Assembly: GCA_002422795.1 (NCBI GenBank)
Contig: DITJ01000022.1
Location: 2,280 to 10,875, forward strand
Source of the DNA: Alphaproteobacteria bacterium UBA6187
GTDB lineage: Bacteria; Pseudomonadota; Alphaproteobacteria; Rickettsiales; UBA6187
Direction of reading: 5' to 3'
Length of the DNA stretch: 8,596 bases
Shown here piece after piece: positions 5,435 through 8,596 of this stretch; the first letter of the stretch is position 1, and each line of letters opens with the position of its first letter. A program made the position numbers and the translations under genes. The notes under the pieces are model-generated. The model made no database searches. It worked only from the letters and a program-made list of their open reading frames with translations, and had not been told where the DNA came from.

Positions 5435-6619
5435 ATGACCAGAGTCCTTTCAGGCGTACAGCCAACCGGAAATTTGCATCTTGGCAATTATCTTGGCGCG
5501 ATTAAGAACTGGGTTGATATGCAGCATCAGCATGAATCGCTTTTCTGTATTGTGGATTTACACGCTATCACCGTTCCGCAAGACCCGGCAGCGCTCCGCG
5601 AGGCTACTCTTACAACAGCAGCCGCCTATATTGCCTGCGGCATAGACCCAGAGAAATCAGTTATATTCCATCAATCAGCAGTGCCAGAGCACTCGGAACT
5701 TGCATGGTTATTCAGCACGATTACGCCGATGGGGTGGTTAAATCGGATGACGCAGTTTAAGGATAAGTCTGCAAATCGAAAAATTATTGATGATATAATA
5801 TATCATTCAAATAACGCTGTTGCATCAGCGAAACGTTTTGGCTTTTCGGTAGGAAAAGAAGATGCGCCTAATACTTTTAGAAACAATGCTATGGATCTAC
5901 AAAATAATATAGGAAAACTAGGCGATAGCATTCAAGAATTAGAAAAAACGCTTACAAAAAACAAAGAGGATTGCCTCGGCCTATACGCCTACCCAGTCCT
6001 AATGGCTGCTGACATCCTGCTCTACCACACCACCCATGTTCCTGTTGGTGAAGACCAGAAACAGCATCTTGAACTTGCCCGCGATATAGCAGGTGCATTT
6101 AACAGGCAATATAAAAAACAAACGCCAAAACCATATTTCCGCTTGCCCGAGCCAATGATCCTCGGCGCCGCCACCCGCGTGATGAGCCTTCGCGATGGCA
6201 CTAAAAAAATGAGCAAATCCGAGGAATCCGATTATTCACGCATCAACCTTACCGATTCTGCCGATTTAATCATGCAGAAAATCAAGAAAGCCAAGTCCGA
6301 TATGGAACCTGGCATTTCTTATGATGTTGAAAAAAGGCCGGAAGTAAGCAATATGATAAATATATTTGTTGCTGTTACAGGCCAAAGCCGCGAAAGCATT
6401 ATAGAAACTTATGGAAATTCAGGTATGGCGGCCTTTAAAGGCGCACTTGCGGATGCTATTATTGCACATCTTGCACCAATAACAAAAAAACTTAATGAAC
6501 TTAAGGAAGATAGGGTATATTTAGAGGGCCTGTTAAAGCAAGGTGCTGGCCGCGCGCGTGACATAGCCAGCGCAAACATTGCAGAAATAAAGAAAATAAT
6601 GGGGTTTTTACAAGGTTAA
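5435..6619 (+). CDS. trpS: Tryptophanyl-tRNA synthetase with an unusual internal insertion
   Basis: This class I aminoacyl-tRNA synthetase charges tRNA-Trp in the cytosol. The signature PTGNLHLGN (10-18) is the HIGH-type motif and KMSKS is at 258-262. Other family blocks are FCIVDLHAITV (37-47), MTQFKDKS (105-112), YPVLMAADILLY (186-197), and VPVGEDQKQHLEL (202-214). At 394 residues it is about 55-60 longer than the usual 330-340. The excess lies between Ser112 and Leu181, where other TrpS proteins have only about ten residues. That stretch is about 31% G+C by hand count (61 of 195 bases, 5771-5965), contains a helix-like NNIGKLGDSIQELEKTLTKN run and has no recognisable domain. The frame is intact and the flanking motifs are complete, so the enzyme is probably active. 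No Shine-Dalgarno is visible before the ATG. Confidence 0.96.
   Translation: MTRVLSGVQPTGNLHLGNYLGAIKNWVDMQHQHESLFCIVDLHAITVPQDPAALREATLTTAAAYIACGIDPEKSVIFHQSAVPEHSELAWLFSTITPMGWLNRMTQFKDKSANRKIIDDIIYHSNNAVASAKRFGFSVGKEDAPNTFRNNAMDLQNNIGKLGDSIQELEKTLTKNKEDCLGLYAYPVLMAADILLYHTTHVPVGEDQKQHLELARDIAGAFNRQYKKQTPKPYFRLPEPMILGAATRVMSLRDGTKKMSKSEESDYSRINLTDSADLIMQKIKKAKSDMEPGISYDVEKRPEVSNMINIFVAVTGQSRESIIETYGNSGMAAFKGALADAIIAHLAPITKKLNELKEDRVYLEGLLKQGAGRARDIASANIAEIKKIMGFLQG
5771..5965 (+). other. AT-rich in-frame insertion within trpS
   Basis: This is the extra segment of TrpS, codons 113-177; the boundary is uncertain by about 10 codons because the normal linker of about that length is included. 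It contains one 8-bp inverted repeat (AATGCTAT/ATAGCATT) but is not palindromic overall. It lacks intein splice motifs and is too short for one. Confidence 0.6.
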
Positions 6620-6658
6620 GCTTGCATGTTTGGCTCAAATATGTTACTTAGCTGACTC

Positions 6659-6772
6659 GCCATTGCAATGAGTGGAACGAAGTGACTACGAAGAAGCAAT
6701 CTAGCTTTAGTAATAAAGATAAAGATGGATTGCCACCTCGCACTCACAAGAGGTTCGGCTTATCGCAATGAC
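6659..6772. repeat. Degraded palindromic repeat between trpS and nadA
   Basis: The left arm opens GCCATTGCAATGAG and carries GAAGCAATCTAGCTTT near 6693-6708. The reverse complement of the right arm opens GTCATTGCGATAAG and carries GTGGCAATCCATCTTT at the matching place. The arms of about 54 bp align at roughly two thirds of positions with a small indel. The CATTGCGA...GCAATC pattern resembles dispersed palindromic repeats seen between genes in several bacterial groups. The low arm identity suggests an old copy. No coding frame is disrupted. Confidence 0.6.
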
Positions 6773-6803
6773 AATTGCAACAAATCTACAAAATAAACGT
6801 TAC

Positions 6804-6836
6804 CTAGTAACTAGCTACTAACAACTAGCAACTAAA
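6804..6836. repeat. 7-bp repeat array abutting the nadA start codon
   Basis: Heptads CTAGTAA, CTAGCTA, CTAACAA, CTAGCAA and a final CTAAAAT run into the ATG at 6837. Unlike the other arrays, only the AAC-type orientation is present and there is no clear left arm, although CTAGTAACTAG within it is itself a short palindrome. No Shine-Dalgarno remains between the array and the gene. Confidence 0.75.
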
Positions 6837-7814
6837 ATGACACAAACATTAAAAATAGCAACGGAACGCGATATAAATCCAGGCCTGGATCTTGAAAAGG
6901 AAATAAACCGCCTTAAAAAAGATATGAACGCAGTAATCCTGGCGCATTATTATCAAGACCCGGAACTTCAGGATATTGCTGATTTTATTGGCGATTCGCT
7001 GGAATTATCACGCAAAGCCGCTGCAACTGATGCAGATGTGATAATATTTTGCGGTGTACGTTTTATGGCTGATGTTGCCAAAATATTAAATCCCGGCAAA
7101 AAAGTTTTCCTGCCCGATATGGACGCAGGCTGCTCTTTGGAAGAATCCTGCCAGCCGGAAGCATTTAAAAAATTCCGCGAAGCACACCCTGACCACATAG
7201 TTCTTACCTATATAAATTCTTCTGCCGAAGTAAAGGCGCTTTCTGATATAATAGTTACATCATCAAATGCAGAGCATATAATCCGCCAAATCCCGACAAG
7301 CCAGCCGATAATTTTTGCACCGGATAAATATCTGGGCGGCTATCTTTCTAAAAAAACTGGCCGGGACATGCTGCTCTGGAACGGCTCTTGCATTGTGCAT
7401 GAACGTTTTTCTGAAAAGGAACTGGTAAACCTTAAAACCCGCCACCCTAAAGCGCATGTTATAGCCCACCCGGAATGCCCGGAAAGCCTGCTTAATTATT
7501 CAGATTTCACCGGCTCAACATCGGCGCTTTTGCGCTTTACAGAAGCTCATGCAGGCGATGAATTTATCGTTCTTACTGAACCTGGTATAATCCACCAGAT
7601 GAAGAAAGCATCCCCAGGCAGTATATTTTATGATGTGCCTGGGCTTTCAGATGGTGCTTGCGCTTCATGCAATGATTGTCCATACATGAAACTTAATACA
7701 ATCGAAAAACTTTATATGTGCATGGTAAACCAGCTACCTGAAATTAATATCGAAGAGAGTTTGCGAATAAAGGCAAAGGCTCCGCTTGATAGAATGTTGG
7801 CAATGTCTAAGTAG
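6837..7814 (+). CDS. nadA: Quinolinate synthase A
   Basis: This 325-residue cytosolic [4Fe-4S] enzyme condenses iminoaspartate with dihydroxyacetone phosphate to give quinolinate, the first committed ring of de novo NAD synthesis. Family motifs are clear: ILAHYYQ (34-40), GDSLELSRKA (52-61), FCGVRFMAD (71-79), PDMDAGCSLEESC (93-105), YINSSAEVKA (125-134), HPECPESL (211-218), and CASCNDCPYMKLNT (275-288). By alignment to characterised NadA proteins the cluster ligands should be Cys99, Cys214 and Cys281. The CxxCxxC at 275/278/281 matches the E. coli form. Length is normal. The partners nadB and nadC are not adjacent. The start is the first ATG after the heptad array and has no Shine-Dalgarno, but it gives a sensible N-terminus. 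Confidence 0.97.
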   Translation: MTQTLKIATERDINPGLDLEKEINRLKKDMNAVILAHYYQDPELQDIADFIGDSLELSRKAAATDADVIIFCGVRFMADVAKILNPGKKVFLPDMDAGCSLEESCQPEAFKKFREAHPDHIVLTYINSSAEVKALSDIIVTSSNAEHIIRQIPTSQPIIFAPDKYLGGYLSKKTGRDMLLWNGSCIVHERFSEKELVNLKTRHPKAHVIAHPECPESLLNYSDFTGSTSALLRFTEAHAGDEFIVLTEPGIIHQMKKASPGSIFYDVPGLSDGACASCNDCPYMKLNTIEKLYMCMVNQLPEINIEESLRIKAKAPLDRMLAMSK

Positions 7815-7891
7815 TTATCAGTAGTCGGTTATCAGTGGTCAGAATCAGTGCCATTGAACTGACAACCGATAACTGAAAACTGGAAACTTAT
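7813..7891. repeat. Inverted pair of 7-bp repeat arrays filling the nadA-rlmE gap
   Basis: The left arm starts inside the nadA stop codon: AGTTATC, AGTAGTC, GGTTATC, AGTGGTC (7813-7840). The right arm reads AACTGAC, AACCGAT, AACTGAA, AACTGGA, AACTTAT (7857-7891), and its last unit includes the first bases of the rlmE ATG. The whole 75-bp gap is therefore repeat. The arms are imperfect reverse complements with a loop of about 16 bp, so a transcript across it could form a long hairpin. Confidence 0.82.
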
Positions 7892-8570
7892 GAAAAAAAC
7901 ACCCGGCTCAACAGGCCACCGCCAATTGCATGTAAATGTAAAAACTGCCGGAAAGCGCAAACCGTCTTCCACCCAGTGGCTGGCGCGGCAACTGAACGAC
8001 CCATATGTAATGATGGCCAAGAAGGACGGCTACCGCTGCCGCTCCGCCTATAAACTTATCGAAATCGATGATAAATTTAATATATTAAAACCCGGCAGCG
8101 TTGTTATCGACCTTGGCGCAGCGCCTGGCGGCTGGTCGCAGGTTACAACGCAAAGGATAAAAGGCGGCACTCTAATTGGTATCGACTTACAGGAAATGGA
8201 GCCTATCCCAGGCGCAACATTGTTCCGTCACGATTTCATGGCAGAAGATGCCCCTGCCCTGCTCGAAAAAGAACTGGGCGGCAAAAAAGCCAATGTGGTT
8301 TTAAGCGACATGGCAGCAGCAGCCTGCGGACATACTCAAACAGACCATATCCGCATTTTAGCATTATGCGAATGTGCGCTGGATTTTGCGATTAATAACC
8401 TGGAAAAAGGTGGCTCGTTTGCCACTAAAATGCTTAAAGGCGGCGCAGAGCATGAGCTGCTTATCCTTATAAAACAGCACTTTAAAATTGTTAAACATTT
8501 CAAACCAAACTCAAGTCGCAAGGACTCCGCAGAGATGTTCCTTGTTGCGCTTGGGTTTAAGGGAAAGTAG
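7890..8570 (+). CDS. rlmE: 23S rRNA (uridine-2'-O)-methyltransferase RlmE (FtsJ/RrmJ family)
   Basis: This SAM-dependent enzyme methylates the 2'-O of U2552 in the 23S rRNA A-loop (E. coli numbering), a late step in 50S maturation. The 226 residues show the SAM loop DLGAAPGGWSQ (74-84) and the catalytic tetrad of the family: Lys55 in RSAYKL, Asp140 in SDMA, Lys180 in ATKML, and Glu215 in SAEMF. GHTQTDH (147-153) is another family block. The length fits RlmE (about 210-240), with a basic N-terminal extension before the fold. The ATG at 7890 overlaps the end of a heptad array; GGAAAC just upstream is the nearest thing to a Shine-Dalgarno. It lies 75 bp after nadA and could be co-transcribed with it, though the two functions are unrelated. 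Confidence 0.95.
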   Translation: MKKTPGSTGHRQLHVNVKTAGKRKPSSTQWLARQLNDPYVMMAKKDGYRCRSAYKLIEIDDKFNILKPGSVVIDLGAAPGGWSQVTTQRIKGGTLIGIDLQEMEPIPGATLFRHDFMAEDAPALLEKELGGKKANVVLSDMAAAACGHTQTDHIRILALCECALDFAINNLEKGGSFATKMLKGGAEHELLILIKQHFKIVKHFKPNSSRKDSAEMFLVALGFKGK

Positions 8571-8574
8571 GGAA

Positions 8575-8596
8575 TAGTTTGTAGTTGGTGGTTTGT
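8575..8596. repeat. Start of another 7-bp repeat array after rlmE (cut by the window edge)
   Basis: TAGTTTG, TAGTTGG, TGGTTTG and one further base begin 4 bp after the rlmE stop codon. This is the GTT-type orientation seen in the left arms elsewhere, so an AAC-type right arm would be expected just beyond the window. Confidence 0.65.

Noticed and set aside
5771..5965. Intein or mini-intron in trpS
   Set aside because: The extra segment is too short, lacks an N-terminal Cys/Ser splice block and a C-terminal HN motif, and reads through in frame.
5051..8570. A hidden defence, toxin-antitoxin or phage module
   Set aside because: All long frames are recognised housekeeping genes, and the gaps hold only repeats; nothing resembles an integrase, toxin or effector.

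Overview
The window is a housekeeping stretch of a low-G+C (roughly 40% by eye) alphaproteobacterium. Three things support this: S7 ends in the AFSHYRW-type tail typical of alphaproteobacteria, a CckA-type hybrid histidine kinase is present, and there is a close homologue of the mitochondrial complex I assembly factor NDUFAF5. A Rickettsiales-like or other reduced, host-associated lineage would fit the base composition and repeats. The presence of nadA argues against Rickettsia itself. I cannot name the genus.

Layout. On the minus strand, reading leftwards from about 1214, lies the str operon: promoter, rpsL (S12), rpsG (S7) and the first 19 codons of fusA (EF-G), which runs off the left edge. 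A 494-bp divergent gap (1126-1619) follows; it holds the rpsL promoter, some small hairpins and a 163-bp MITE-like element. On the plus strand come an NDUFAF5-like methyltransferase-fold gene, cckA (cell-cycle hybrid kinase), a 384-bp gap with a twin-hairpin repeat, trpS, a second degraded palindromic repeat, nadA (quinolinate synthase) and rlmE (23S rRNA 2'-O-methyltransferase). The plus-strand genes have unrelated jobs (respiratory-complex maturation, cell-cycle signalling, tRNA charging, NAD synthesis, rRNA modification), so they look like neighbours rather than a pathway.

I see no phage, defence, CRISPR or secretion system. The unusual material is mostly non-coding. Five of the gaps between genes, plus the right edge, contain degenerate 7-bp tandem repeats. 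Most are built as an inverted pair: a GTT-type arm on the left and an AAC-type arm on the right, often running from one gene's stop codon to the next gene's start codon. Three other inverted-repeat elements occupy gaps: the MITE at 1447-1609, the twin hairpin at 5133-5236 with a compensatory base change, and a worn palindrome at 6659-6772. The one protein-level oddity is an AT-rich in-frame insertion of about 55 residues in TrpS, next to the ATP-binding loop. Several plus-strand genes lack a clear Shine-Dalgarno sequence.
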